DNA from: Populus alba
Lineage: Eukaryota > Streptophyta > Magnoliopsida > Malpighiales > Salicaceae
Assembly: GCF_005239225.2 (NCBI RefSeq)
Contig: NC_133289.1
Location: 3,975,501-4,039,500 of the forward strand
Direction of reading: 5' to 3'
Length of the DNA stretch: 64,000 nt
Positions 37,701 to 51,165 of the stretch are shown here, in pieces. The notes under the pieces were generated by a model that searched no databases, had not been told where the DNA came from, and worked only from the letters and a program-made list of their open reading frames with translations. Position 1 is the stretch's first letter. Each line of letters starts with the position of its first letter. The translations under genes were made by a program, and so were the position numbers.

Positions 37701-40632
37701 ATTATAAACAGAACTATCCAATTGCCATTTACAGGAGTGCAGTACACGAGAACATCCCGACATTGCGGATTTTGTGCGGGTAGTAGTTATCCTAAGAAGG
37801 CATTTCTTACTGAGGAACATCCTAACTTAGTTTGAAAATGGACACACCTGGATCATTCCTGGATGATCTCTGGTATTATTTCCAGGCCAAGGCGTACCGT
37901 CTTGCATGACCCATCCTTCATCAGGAACCTTTTGTGCCTTTGAAACAAGCCCATTGACACGAACTTTAAACTCTTCATATTCTCTCTGCAAGAAAGTTAT
38001 TAGGAGGTAAGACAAGTAATATACATGCTAAGTTTATGAGTAACAAAATCATTCAATAGAACCTCAATTTCCTACTTTCATAGCTCTGCGTTCTTTAACA
38101 AATGCTGGATGAACCTTGTCTTTTAAGTAGTCAATCTTTTGAGCAAAGTACCATTCTGGAGCTCGCGGTTCAATATCATATTTCTTGCAGAAAGGAACCC
38201 ATTTTCTAGCAAATTCTGACGTTTCAGATATGGCTTCAAATGTCAACATAGCAGCTCCATCATCTGAAACATAGCAAGAGACTTTGTCGACTGGGTAATC
38301 TACTGCAAGAATAGATAGCACAGTATTGGCTGTGACCAGTGGAGGTTCCTTTAAAGGGTCGACTGTACTGACAAAAATGTCAACAGCAGCCAATTGAGAC
38401 GGCTCTCCTTCTTTCTCATATCTGTGAGGTATTGACAACTTTAGAAGTTACATCTTCGTAAGGATATTAGCAAAATTTAACAACATTAATGTAGATTGTA
38501 GGAAAAAAGAAAAACTACCTGAGAGATAGCCTGTCAAGATACGTCTCACGATTCACTGGAAGCCATTTAGGGAACTGATCCAATATCCATGATATTGCAA
38601 ACCATATCTCACAGATAACAGATATTAACCACAAAGCATAAGCATCCCTCACTGGATTTGTTAGACGGTAGTGTAAGAAAATGCAAAGGACAACAAGCCG
38701 CAAAACTATGACCATCCTGTAAGGGTTAATCCTAGAGGAAGGAATTGAAACCTTCCTTGAGAGGGGCTGGCGGGCTTCATCGTTTCTGCATTACAACCAT
38801 GGGATAAATACAAGAAAACAACGACGAAAAAAATAAAATACAAATATTAACTGAATTAAAATCATGGATTTGCGAAGGTAAAAGGGAGAAAGCCATAGGG
38901 GAAAAACCGGTGGAGGAGAGGGAGGAAAAGCCACAGTTTCATATAGGTAATATGTGAAGGCTGTTAAGCAGATGATAAACGGACAATCTGCTTAAAAGAA
39001 CCAGTTTCAAACTCTGCTTCAGGCACTTACAGTAAAGAATCATCCATGAGCACATCAGTGCTGGCATCAAAATCTCCACCACCCCTGCCTTCAGATGGTG
39101 CATTACTAACACTCATTGGAGCAGTACTCTTCTCAGGCTTCATCTTCCAACCATCAATCCTCTCTCTCCAGGCTACATTGCCAAACCCCAGTGATCCAGA
39201 ATCCCTTGTTGGATCCCTCATAGTAGCTGCAGAAAGTCCAATACTGACATTAAAATCTGAACTCAACGATATTTATTTTAGCAGATATACATCCATACCT
39301 CTGATGCCACTCTCAGGAGAAGCCAATGAATAACGTTCAGGAGATGCAGCTGAAAGATCCCCAGAAACCTGAGATATAAATGTTTTCAGCAACCATTGTC
39401 GATGTTAAAGAGAGAAGAGAAACTAGAAGCAACGAATTGCTCCATCACCTACCGAGCGTCTACCAGCTAGGTAAGGAATATGGTTAAGAGAAACATCTCT
39501 GTCATAGTTTGTAGTTGCAAGATGCTCTTTCCGACCAGAACTCGAATCCCAAGACATCATACGCTCTATCTTTTGTTTCTCATCTTGAACACCTGATGTA
39601 TGATGATTTGACTTGTTTTCCACATCATCAGAATTAGCATCTTCCACTTCTTCACCTTGAATTGGAGGGCTTCCTGATGAGAAACCAAAATGTGTCACTG
39701 ACACACTATCTACGCATGCATAAATTGTAAAAGCAGCAACAAATGGTGTTGGATTAACCTTTATGCCTCTTGTATTTGGTCTTGCATTGAGGACAAGACT
39801 GGTTACCATCCTTCCTCTCATACTCATAACATGGACGGCAAACTGGAAATGAACATACATGGCAAGCAACAAAGGGCTCTCCATCTACGGTCTTGCCAAT
39901 ATCATCACTGCAGATCTGGCACACCTGGATTTTTTTTGGCTGAACAACAAGCAAAACACCCAAAGCCAAAGTAAATTCATAGATAAGAAGACCCAGGAAC
40001 ATATTTCATAATCACCATCGCAAATCTCTAAGATAGCACAATTTCCGAGCAGTTCAAATGTATTAGATTCAAAGGAGAGAGATTATCTTCCTTGATTCTA
40101 AACGCAGCAAACAAACAGATTCTCCGACGAACAAAAGCGAGAAACAAAGAACTACTGACAATCAAGCATACAGATTTGAATTATCACACCAGCAAAAGTT
40201 CAGCTGTTGGCATCTAGAATACAGCATCATGATCTACACTTAACCAAAACTATCTCATAAACAAGGCAGACATTAAATCCCCTTCGGATCTGAAAACGCT
40301 AAGCAGAAGGAATATAAAATGCAATGAAATGGTTTCATCAACAATCATATATTAAAGTAAACAAGAACAGGAACAAAATCCCATTTCCACTTTTCCTGTC
40401 ATTTTCTTTCAAGGATCCAAACATGATGGAATAGAGAACAAAGCTTCCAACCCAATAATAAAAAAAAAACAATTCACCAGAAAGCATGCAGCAATGCATT
40501 TGTACAAATTCCACACCCTTCGTATCACAATCCAATCAATTGAGCGTCTCCTCTCTATCTATCAATCCCAATAATAACAAGCAAAGTTATCAAAATGTGA
40601 CTAACCCCAGTAGCATCTCCTTCTAAATCCAT
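34740..40632 (-). CDS. CESA3: Cellulose synthase A catalytic subunit, CESA3 type, 1061 aa, 14 exons
   Basis: Exons: 40632-40606, 39939-39759, 39673-39453, 39368-39299, 39226-39031, 38785-38519, 38421-38076, 37985-37848, 37528-37403, 37331-37119, 36962-36701, 36344-36142, 35933-35583, 35324-34740 (3186 nt, open throughout). The N-terminal RING-type zinc finger has eight cysteines (C16, C19, C35, C38, C43, C46, C58, C61). Catalytic GT2 motifs are all present: DD near 374, DCD at 541-543, TED at 759-761 and QVLRW at 799-803. Two transmembrane helices precede the catalytic domain (from [13 protein letters not shown]) and the remainder follow it. The C-terminus [11 protein letters not shown] is that of CESA3, a primary-wall isoform that works with CESA1 and CESA6-type subunits at the plasma membrane to make beta-1,4-glucan from UDP-glucose. 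Exon 1 codes only nine residues. Complete and apparently functional. Confidence 0.96.
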
Positions 40633-40859
40633 TACTGCCCCTTCAAGCAATCAAGCAAAATGCTCAATCCCCAGTTCACAAAATCTTTAAAGCAGCTATT
40701 TTTAAAGGCAACCCTCCATTGATGAACCAATGGAGTTCCGATGATGCCACACAAAAATAAAGCCTACTAGACTATAAAAGCTTTAAGTCCCTCACCGACA
40801 CTGACCGACAGATCCACAGTGCCTGTTTCCATTATTTCACTCCATTCCCATTCCCATTC

Positions 40860-42740
40860 CCTTTTATTTTTTTTTTCATTTTATAAAATATTCAGAGACG
40901 ATTAAATAGAAAAAAGGCTGCCAAAAAAAGGAAAATGTGTATCTGAATTTTATGTCAAGGTATAAGTGGAACTTGAAGTGCAAGTTTGGAGATACTTATG
41001 TTACAGTTCTTTTCTTCGATCAGATCTTGCCATGTAAGCATGAAGTGTTGATGGTTTTGACGTGGCAAAATATGATTGGATGTTTTAATCATCCGGTTCC
41101 TGCGAGCGGTCCTTTTTCTCTTCTGTGCAGTGAGACAAGATCCAAACAAATGGAAGTAACTCTTCTGAATGGACTACGCTCGAGAGTATACAAATTAATG
41201 TACTCGCGTTTAGGAGCTGCTTTTTGTGTGGATTTACTCATATGCCCCGAGTTTTGGAATGAGATATGGAGAGTATTGGCTCTACATAAACGCTTGGAGT
41301 GTGTAAGAATGGTGCGGTTTGACAAAAGAATAATGAGCTGGCAGTAACTGTTACATCAATTGGATTTTTTTACTGCGAGGACTTGACCGAAGTAGTGACG
41401 TTTACTAAGGGATTAAATGGTCAATTTAATGGCCCTGAATTTATTTTTCTTTTTTGAGACTGGCCTTTTTTAAACCTTTTTTGTTTTTGCCCCTCAAGTG
41501 GCCAGCCTCGCTGTTCGAAAATAATAATAATGATAACCGATTAGGGCCAATAATTGATATGAGATGATCCAATTAATAAAGTTAGTCTTGACCATATATT
41601 TCACTAATCACTTTACTAAAATGTTAAGCTATCAAAAAAAAAATTATTTTGAAGAGAGATAAATATATAATGAAAAAAAAATCATGGATTCAGAAATGAT
41701 AAGAATATTTTTATTTCATATAAAAAATATTTTTTTATTTTCAACTTTAAATTTTTTTGAATGAGACCTATTCATTAAATAAATGAGATAGGAAAGGAAT
41801 TTTTGTGTTTGGGTAGCATGTATATAACATTTTTTTTTTAGCAAGAGAAAATTTTTGAAAAGTTTAATCAAAAATTAAGTTTTTGTTTATGGATTATAAT
41901 TTATATATACCTTTATTTCTTCAAAAAAATTTGTTGTAAATTATTTTTAGCAAACATGTTTATAAATTAAAGTTATTTTAACTTATTTTTATCGTAATTA
42001 CTTATGAAAAACAAAATTTGAATTATGATTTAAAGTAAAAAATCATAATTCAAAAATCATATCAAATGGACTATAAAAAAATACTATGAAAAACATGTGA
42101 ACTAATAAACTTTTATTTACAGAATTAAAAAACATATAAGAAATATTGATGATTTTTTATTTTAATTTTTGAATTGAGTTGAAATTTTACGAGCATATTT
42201 TATAAGCTCTATTTAGTTTGTTATAATCAATTAAGGTTGTTTTTTATATCCAAATTACTTGTGAAAGTTGTTGTTTTGAAATTTTCTTTATTTTACTGGT
42301 TGTTTTAGGATTTCTTTCTCAATTACATTTAATTTTGTTTAATTTAAAGTTTTATTAGTTAGATCATTTTAACTTACCATTTAAACATTTTTGTATGCTA
42401 TTGGGATAAGAATTATTGACATTCAAAATTTATCAAATCAGAATGCTCTTTGCAATTCAGTTGTAATTTTAGGGTTTATATAACTTTGAATTTTTTCTAA
42501 TCATGTCATAAATCCATTTACATTAATGACATTGAACTTTTATTGGTAATGTATACAACCATTGACTAATGATTGACTATGTATAATTAATAAATAATCC
42601 ATGCGGTCCTACTGAAACCTGAGAAAATTAAAACAAAACAAAATGTTAATGTCAGGTTACCACTTGAAAAACTCAGTTCTCTAATCACAGAACAAAGATG
42701 ATGCTCTGGGAAACTTTTGCTTACCTTGTTCTAAGTTTTT
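40860..42740. other. CESA3 promoter side and AT-rich spacer
   Basis: A minus-strand TATAAAAT at about 40888-40881 could be the CESA3 TATA box, giving a leader of roughly 220 nt. A 136-codon plus-strand frame (40937-41347) lies in the promoter, matches no family and is not called. The rest (41.4-42.7 kb) is AT-rich with nothing I can assign. Confidence 0.45.
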
Positions 42741-42749
42741 TTTGGTCCA

Positions 42750-45700
42750 TCAAGGACATTTTGGAGAAACAACTCCCGATTCAGCTAATTTGACATTGTT
42801 GCACGAAGCTATGGCTGTTCCCGGTCCTTCTCTTTCAAGATCAACATCGTGCATCAGAATCCCTTCGCATGGATAAGTCTTGCTGCAGTCAAATTTGATA
42901 GCCACCTTAGAAGCACTAGTCCCCTTTATGTTCTTGTACACCACATTTTTCACTTGGACTGCTGACCTCTGCATGCCATAATCAAGAAAACGTTTTAACA
43001 ACTAGATTAAGGGGGATGGGCACTGCTTTCAAATGCTAATTGTTGTTAATTAAGGTCCTGTGGGATAAAGTTCTTCACCTGTTCTTCGCATGGTTCATCT
43101 TGGTCACAATAGTTTTGATCTATTATAATGGGGTTGGTGACATTGTTCATTTCAATATTCAGAAACTTGATGTTGCGTGCACTTCCAGACCCTCCCTGCA
43201 TATTAATTAAGATCACAATTGAGCTTAAATCTTGATTAACTGATATATAATGCGCATCAATATTGTTGATGAAATGAAGGATAGTAAACATTACCTGCCA
43301 TGTTTTGATCCTAACACCATTTGTGGTACCAGAAAACTTGGCACCATTGACAGTAACTCCTGAAACGTAGTCTTCTGAATTACGAACTCCCAAGCTTCCA
43401 ATACTGTGCACAGAAAGGAAATTGAAAGAGCAATATTAGTTAATGCTTAAAGAAACTCATAGTAGCTATGGAAACAAGCAATTCATATGAGAGAAGAAGT
43501 GTCAGTTCAAAGAAGGTTAGAGTTTGATGTTTGCTATTTCAGACCTGATTCCATGACCTGGTCCACAGGTTATGTCCGAGGCTTGAACATTTTGGGATCC
43601 ACTTACAATGGAGATACAATCATCACCTTCATTAACCATAAGTGAATATTTGCACATGACAGTCATAATAAAAATTGTATGAATCTGAAGAGGTGGGCAA
43701 TAAATACGTGGATATATATATACCTGTTCCTATGACTGAATCAGTAATCTGGATGTTTTGGGTGCCTGCGACATGGATTCCATCAGTGTTAGGGCTTCCC
43801 TCCGGTGAGGTTACTGTGAGGTTGGAGACCTGAACACCATTGCTTTTCTCGAAAGAAACATGCATTTGTTGTGCATTTTGGATCTTGAGGTTCTTCACAA
43901 CCAAATTCTGGCATTCATAGAAGGTTATTGCCTGCAAAGCATACATGGTTTCCCCAAATGATGACTTTTGTAGCTTCGCAAGATGAGAACCAGAGAAAAA
44001 ATTGCAAAACTTTTCAGACTAAGAGAATAAATACCGTAGGCGCATCTTCGCAAGGCTGCAAAAATCATGGAAGAAAGCAAAATGATCAGCTTCTCTTGTT
44101 CAGCAGAAAAATGAGAAGATGAAAGTCAACTACTCCTAAGATTAACAGTAAAAATACAGAGTTTATATACATGACTTACAAGATTTTTATCAACTTTGCA
44201 TGAGTTTTGCCACCATATCTTCCCGTTTCCATCAATGGTTCCACCACCTTCAACTTGCAGATTCTGAACGCTATCAAAGACAAGCCAATGTCTGCCATCT
44301 TCTTTGTAGTCCGATAGATCATCAGATGCTTCAATGACTCCATTTACCTGAGATCATATATTTTTCTCAAAAATGGCCATTTATTTATGTCGTGCAAATA
44401 GCATGATCTATCTCTCCAAAAATATTTACGGGTTTAAATCTATATACGTAGTTAAACTCACCTGTAATGTGATATTAGATTTGCAAGGACCCTGGAATGT
44501 AATTGGCTTAAGACGATATGTATAGCGGGGCACAACAACAATAGCTCCTTCAGAGGAAGAACAAGCTTCCTTCCAAGCCTTTTCTATTGCCTGAGAGAAT
44601 TAAGTTCACAGAAAGCGTTAACTATTACTTGCGAGAAATATATATAGTAGAAGGCATGCAATATTTCTACAAAGCAAGAGAGGAATTAAGCATTCTCAAA
44701 AAAGAAAAAAAAAAAAAAAAACAATCAAGGGCCCTGAAAAAGAAACGGCAAGAGACTGGGATTGCTAAGAAATTACAAGAGTGTCCTGTTCTTGTCACTA
44801 AATTAAAGATTTAAAAATCAAATAATTGATGACTGCTAAAAATATTTATCTACAAATTAAGATGCTGATCATTGGATTAGAATATATGGCATGAATTCCC
44901 CAAGTTTTTGCACACTGAAGGCATAATCAGTTCAAATCATAATTAATGTAATTAACAATAGATGGTCGGATATATATGGAACACAAGTACAATATATGAT
45001 ATAGCCTGTTTTGATTATTCACCTGTCATAACTGAGCTATGTAAATAGGATATTTATGCATGGATAAGATAAAAGCTAAGCTTAAAAAGAGGTCAAGGTT
45101 AGGCAGAATGATTAAACTGATAAAAAAATCTATATTATTTTATATCAAAATAAATTCTATACTAATATTGCTATTTTAATTCATAGGTAATAGAATTTTT
45201 AAATTAATATTTTTATATATTTAATTCTATTCCACAGAATTCTGTGTTACTTGTTATTATTTTACTTTTGGTACTGTTTATATCCGTGTAAAATTGTATT
45301 ATATGCTTTATTATAGAATATAGAATATGAGTATATAAAAGCATGCTATACTAATGTTAATGCATTATTATTAATCGTGTTTTGTGGACATGAAAGGTTC
45401 GATGATATATACTGCCTGTCAGAAAGAAAATATGTACCTCTGTGTCATCTCCTCCAACACCTTTTGCTCCATAATCCTTTACATTAACTGTTCTTACTGG
45501 AGTTGATTTGCCACCCACTTTGCTAAACGCTTGCAAACTAATTAAAACATCACTTCTCAGCTTGACTAAGCTCTTAAACTCACCATCCTCACTAATCGTG
45601 CTATAGTGCGAAGGGTAAGCTCGAGAATCATAGCCTGATGCTTCTTCTTCAAGATAATTATTAAGTGGGTCCTCCTGCAAACAATTATAGGATGCAATAA

Positions 45701-45755
45701 TGGAGACGAAGATCATGAAGAACGAGAACACAATTAGCGCTCCTCGTAAGGCCAT
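42750..45755 (-). CDS. Secreted polygalacturonase (glycoside hydrolase family 28), 456 aa, nine exons
   Basis: Exons: 45755-45438, 44590-44462, 44347-44180, 44055-44035 (21 nt), 43931-43724, 43626-43545, 43403-43295, 43195-43079, 42968-42750; total 1371 nt, open. A signal peptide is visible (ALIVFSFFMIFVSIIASYNC). The N-terminal pro-region precedes the beta-helix, which starts near VNVKDYGAKGVGGDDTE. All four GH28 motifs are present: NTDG (260-263), GDD (282-284, catalytic Asp pair), GHG (305-307) and RIK (340-342). The enzyme should hydrolyse alpha-1,4-galacturonan in pectin in the cell wall. Gene order suggests relation to Arabidopsis ADPG1/ADPG2, which act in organ separation and dehiscence, but subclade is not settled from the sequence. 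A TATA box lies upstream. Confidence 0.93.
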
Positions 45756-45872
45756 AATTAATTATATGTATATTTCTTCTTTTTTTAAGAAAGAGGATCG
45801 ATAATCTGAAAAGTACAAAAGAATATTGCTATGGATGGTTATAGGTATGGAAGGTAATGATGTTTCTCGTGA

Positions 45873-45879
45873 ATTTATA
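45873..45879 (-). promoter_or_regulatory. TATA box of the polygalacturonase gene
   Basis: Minus-strand TATAAAT in the context CTCTATAAATTCACG, about 120 bp upstream of the ATG at 45755. This would give a leader of about 90 nt. Confidence 0.6.
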
Positions 45880-46349
45880 GAGAAAAGAAAAGAGAGAGAA
45901 ACGATGCGTAGGTGTTCTTGTTCAATATTGCTTTTGAGGTATGGCTTGAGATACGAGAGACTGGGACGAAAGGATCTCCTAGCTAGCATAATCTCCATGC
46001 ATTCATGATCTGTGTACGTATGCCTGATCCATATCTCAGAATTAATAGCAAATTATTTCCTGATTAAATCAAAGTATTCTTTTTAATGCTGCACTGATTA
46101 ATCACAAATTAAATCAGTATTTGTTGACTTTAATGCACAACTTTACTAATTATATAGCCATCATTTTCTTTAATGTCATCTAATACGAGCTTGTCATTTG
46201 CAAAAGAAAATTAATCAACGCTGGTAATCATGAAAAACAGTATTTCCATCATGGAGGGCTAAAACAAGTGGCTCAGATTGCGGCAGCAACGGATTTCTTG
46301 ATGGTTTTCAAGAAAAATTAAGCAAATAAAATACTTACAAGTGATCTCT

Positions 46350-46351
<2 letters not shown>

Positions 46352-46400
<49 letters not shown>
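46352..46400. repeat. (AT)n microsatellite, about 49 bp
   Basis: The longest dinucleotide tract in the window, uninterrupted AT, about 600 bp upstream of the polygalacturonase ATG. Confidence 0.95.
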
Positions 46401-46402
<2 letters not shown>

Positions 46403-48796
46403 TTGATAGTCTCTAATTTATATATTTTCTAATTTCTCTTTTGCATCTATATTGGACAAGAACAACGTCCAAGAGTCTTCTCCCCCCTTTTTTAGAAGAA
46501 AACTTGAAAATTAAATGCGATAAATTTAGCGCCTTGCGTACTCAGGATTCTACACGAGGGTTTGTAAGAGTAGAAACTTCATATATAGGATTCTCACTTT
46601 TCAACACGATCATTGTCGATATTGAGGCTGCTTACAAGGTCACGAAACGTTGGAGGCACGTAAATATTATTCATTGTTTTATCGATGTGCCACACACTAA
46701 TGTTTCTCATATTACTCTTATAATGAATATATTATGAGATGAATTAATGACATCACATGGTTCATTTTATGTGTGGTGAGTTTATGAGAATAGGGTTATT
46801 ATAAAGAGGTGGGGAGATTGAGGATTCTGAGCAATCGTACATGTTTATATATTTCGTAATATGGGGCTCTAGCTAGGGTTTGGATAATAGGTTTTTGTGT
46901 TTTTACAGGATGAATATCTGTCGAATGTTGATATGCTCGCCGTCAGACCTTGAAAAGTGTGTAAAATTGGCTAACTTGATGCTGCCATCACTAAGTTTTT
47001 CCGTAATCTACTTGTCTAGAGTAGAAATGGGGATGGGGAATGGCTTTGCTGATCAACTTTCTAGGGTTTAGTCACTGTGGCCTGATGTACGTAGGGCAAG
47101 ACCTGGTGCCCATGATGAATTCTGCGCTCGAGCAACCATCGATCTTTCTCATTACCAAGAATGATCAATCAACTTAAGGGGATGATTTCCCTAATAAAGA
47201 GTTTATTGGGTTAACAAAACTTAGCATCCAATCTACGATTGTCATCTGTATTCATCGGTTGGCTCCCGAGTCCTTTCGTGTGGGGAATTCAATTCAAAAA
47301 CAAAAGGTTAATTACTTGCTGATCAGAGATTTGGGTCGGTATGGAGCAAAGATTGATTTAGATATTTCTTAACAGGTACTTGATGAACAAGGTAAGGCAT
47401 ATATATAGTATTCTTGTACAATGTACTGAAAAAGATTAGTTTCTGTTGTTGTTGTTGTTGTTTACCAGGATCGACTGGGTTTTGTCGGGCCAATTTCCTG
47501 ACCAGTTTTTCATCAACCCAGTCCGGTTCCAATCCCAGATCCCAGGTCGACCTATCGGGTCAGACCGAGTTTTAAAACTATGATTTTAGATCAAAAATTG
47601 ATTTTTAGGTACAAAAAAAATCTTGTTTTTCCAGTCACCTAAATGGGTTGGATTTCAAGCTTAGCAGACGACGCACCATTTTTTTTTTTTTAATTGTTGG
47701 GGCAAAAAACACATCGTCCATCCCATTAAACTTTTAAAAATTAAAAGGCATGCGCATAAGCTGTAGCTTCACAGGCCAGGTGTTGGGCCTAGCATACCAA
47801 AACCAACAACATCTGGCTTAATTCTTTTTTTTTTCTAAAATATATATATTTTTTAATTGATGCCTTATTTTATATGAATTTTTGAAAATATTTTTTTAAT
47901 AAATGATTTAATTAATACTCATTCTCTATGACTGTTTTTCTTTTATTTAGCTTTTTTTTAGATTGCGATTATTTTTCTAATGATGACAAGTATGTTTAAT
48001 TTTTAAAGAGGTTGATATGATTTATTTGTGAGTTTTTTTATATAAAAAAATTATATAGATTGATTTTTTTTTAAAAAAAAAAAGTTAATTTTCGTATACC
48101 AGGTTTAATATGTGCAACTTTGCATAATACTTATTTTTCAATTGTTTTCAACATTGTTTTTTAGTTTTTTGCCTCATTTTTTTTATTATATTATTAAATT
48201 AAATAAAATTTAACTCGGTTATCAAATTTATCTTCTTTAAAAACATAATGGTCTCCTGAACTTTTTTCTTTCTAGTTAAAAAAAAAATAGAGCTTAGAAG
48301 TTTTATGAATAATGTATAAATAAGATCATTGAGACGTTTTATAAATATTGTACATATATATTTTTTATAATATTATAAAGAGTTCATCTTTTACATTGAA
48401 TTCTTATTGTTTTTTTCTCTTTATTTGTTTTGATATCTTATTTTATAATTATGTTATTAAATTAACTGAATTTATTAATCTCATCCAAATCAATTATCAA
48501 AATATTAGATTTTTTCTTTGAAAAATATTTATATCATTTTAATAATGTTTTTACCATAAAAAAAATTGGTAAGCTTGCAGCATGGCATAAGCCACCTCAT
48601 AAATGATAAAAATAATATTTTTTTTTATTTTTTTAATTCTCTTTTACAATTTTGTTTTTGGAATAAATACAGGTGGGACTTTTTTTTTTTTTTTCCCATG
48701 TGGCAATTAGAGACCGTCACATTTCAATTGATCCTAATAACATTATCATTTCAAAATCAATTGTCAAAAGAACTCGAAAAGAAAAATGCATAAATT

Positions 48797-48874
48797 AAAG
48801 ATTGGACACTCAAACATATAGAAATAAAAGATTAGACACTCAAGCAAGATAAAAATCAAAGATTGGACACTCAA
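48797..48874. repeat. Three-copy tandem repeat of about 31 bp
   Basis: AAGATTGGACACTCAA recurs at 48798, 48828 (with one change, TTAGAC) and 48859, giving a period of 30-31 bp. Confidence 0.85.
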
Positions 48875-49652
48875 ATTGTAATTTTCTCATTTTGTTAATT
48901 TGTATAGAAATATATTACTAGAAGGGTAGATTTGAGAAATACATAAAATATAATTACAAATTATAGTACTTGTACATTTTTACAAAATAGTTTCTTATCT
49001 TTTGCTAACTATTATTATATTGTTATTTTTAAAGAAATTAATCTTCTTGCAATTTAAAGTGTTAGAAAAAAAAATATAGAAAGAAAATGATGTTGCGAAC
49101 AGTGAAAATGAAAAAGGCTAGATTTTTACAAACTCTAAAATTAGTAGAGAGAATTTTAATTTAATAAACTCTGAAACCCAAGTTAAATTAACATAACTAG
49201 TAAAATCTAAATTAAATAAATATACTAGACCTGATTAGAAAGAAACCCAAAAATAACAAAGAAAATAATTAAAAGTCAAAATCAACAAGAGTTAGGGTAT
49301 TAAAGTGTATAGTTTTAAATATGAAGGATCAAGTTATAACCATGTTCAAAACTGGGGGACTAAAGAATAATTTACTCAAAATTTTATCATCATATATGAT
49401 AGGCCCGGGCCTCATAAAATAAAGCTAGATTCATGAAAATCTTCAAAGGCCTATTCGGCCCAGCACGACGAAAGTGGAAAGGCTTGATCAACGGGTCAGT
49501 TAAAACATACTAATTTTAAAAAATCAGTTATATTTCCCGGGTCCAAGCTCAACGGCACAAAAAACATCAACCGAAAAACCCTGTCTGAAGCCCTAACAAG
49601 AAGTAGAGCTGGAAGAAGAAGGATACAAAACGATTCGTTTCAAATGTCCCAA

Positions 49653-50100
49653 CATGCGTATTCTCCAACAAATCCATTCCGCAGTCCTCACGCTGTTCCT
49701 CCCCATCCCCAGCATCTCTTCTTGCTTTCCAAAACCCTTTCCTTTTCAGCTCTTTCTCCTATTGGAAGCATCGATTATGTGCGCAAAGTTTTAGCTCAAA
49801 TCGCAAACCCAAATGTATTTTCTTATAATTTAATTATAAGGGGCTGCTTGTTGAGTTAAAACCCGTCAAAGGAACCCTTTAATTAGTTCAAGAAGATGGT
49901 CAAAAGAGGGTATCCAAGTGCTAATTCGTAGCTTTTGCACTTAAAGTGTGCTCCATTTTAATGGAATTTGAAGAAGTTTAACAGGTGAATGTCAAATCTT
50001 AAAATTCTTGCTGCATCCTCTGCATTTGGTGACCATGCAAGTCTGAAGCTTTGACATGTATCATAGGAAGGCTGTACTCTGGAAGGACAAGAACAGAGAT
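49653..50100 (+). pseudogene. Decayed pentatricopeptide-repeat (PPR) gene fragment
   Basis: The plus strand starts MRILQQIHSAVLT, then shifts frame by about 49700 into HLFLLSKTLSFSALSPIGS and VRKVLAQIANPNVFSYNLII, recognisable as the start of a plant PPR protein (leader plus first repeat, ...NPNVFSYN..IRG). A stop follows RGCLLS at about 49857. Further PPR-like pieces appear in shifted frames (KKMVKRGYPSANS, stop; LAASSAFGDHASLKL), after which similarity fades. At least one frameshift and several stops make it non-coding. PPR proteins bind organellar RNA; this copy is a relic. The 3' limit is approximate. Confidence 0.7.
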
Positions 50101-50990
50101 ATATACAATCGAGGAAACCAGAGCTTTTATCCAACAATTCTTTTTACTATTTTTTGTTTGGTACTCCTGATATTTGAAATTCCTTTGGAATATGGAAAAT
50201 CAGGCAACCGCTGTCTGTTCTGGGTGTGAATCACATCAATTACTGTGTCCATATATTTGAGCACTAAAGAATCCAAGTATGGCCCAGAAAACAACCACTG
50301 TTATAGTTAGGTGTTCTTTATCATTTTTGTTAGTTCATTTTAATTATATTCAGCACATTGCAAATCTGTAAACATGAATCTGTTCAAGCTTGGAGTTATC
50401 TTTCGCTGCTAATCGGCCTTTATCTCCTCTATGAAGCATATGATGTCCTGTGCTTCGGATCTTTGGTGTTTCAGGCAAGCAAGTCTATGGATGCGAGTCA
50501 AGGGATATATAGTGATTCCTCGACTGGTGTTCTCTGAGACCTCGCTATTCATAACTGATTCGTATGCGCAGGCTGAAAATAGCATACAGGGAAATCAGTC
50601 CAAGCATTGAATCTGTCTGCTCGCTTTTGAGATCCTCAGAAGTGAGATCAAATGAATCCAGTAACCTATCTTTCCTTTCTGCTATTTACAATGTTATTTT
50701 TTTCCTCTATACTGTTAAGAAAAGCTACCTAAAACAGCGAGACGCAAAAACGCCCTTGGATGGATGTCAAAGTTCTGCTGTTTAAGAGCCCTACAAAGGT
50801 CTATATTTTATAGCATTGGATTGTTAATTTTCTTAATGCACATTCACATGGCCTCTGTTCTATCACATTTTTTGAGAAACTAATGGGCCTAGCAGCAATT
50901 TAATCTGGCAACTGATATAACAAAAAGGAAGCACGGTAGAATTATAAAAAGAAAGTAACTTTTATTGCTGATAAATAAAATACAACAGCA
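50101..50990. other. Spacer between PPR relic and GH36 gene
   Basis: Balanced base composition suggests formerly transcribed sequence, perhaps the 3' part of the PPR relic. The open frame 50564-50785 (plus) is not recognisable. The right end is probably the 3' UTR of the GH36 gene. Confidence 0.4.
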
Positions 50991-51165
50991 TCGCTGGCCA
51001 TTGGTTATTCAACAATGTGAGGGCTCTCTCTCACTCCATGTTATGCAATACAAATCCATCACTTTTGTAAGTCATACACCACCATCCCTACCTACTTGCA
51101 GGAAACCCTCCTAACAATGGTGACATTCCACTTGATATTAGTAACATGCCATTACTTAAATCTGC

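Larger units (their letters stand above)
46020..49640. other. Repeat-rich spacer, no supported gene
   Basis: Left to right: AT spacer; a long (AT)n tract (46352-46400); unassigned sequence with open frames 46441-46737 and 46880-47071 that match nothing; a (TTG)n patch (about 47440-47461); a pyrimidine/purine-mixed stretch near 47465-47580 with GGTCGACC... GGGTCAGACCGAG phrases that looks like a dispersed-repeat fragment; then AT-rich sequence with a three-copy tandem repeat (48797-48874). Confidence 0.45.

Noticed and set aside
40937..41347. 136-codon plus-strand open frame in the CESA3 promoter
   Set aside because: Unlike any protein I know; divergent promoter sequence can stay open by chance.
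46441..46737. 98-codon plus-strand open frame after the AT microsatellite
   Set aside because: Sequence is unlike known proteins and no promoter or splice support is seen.
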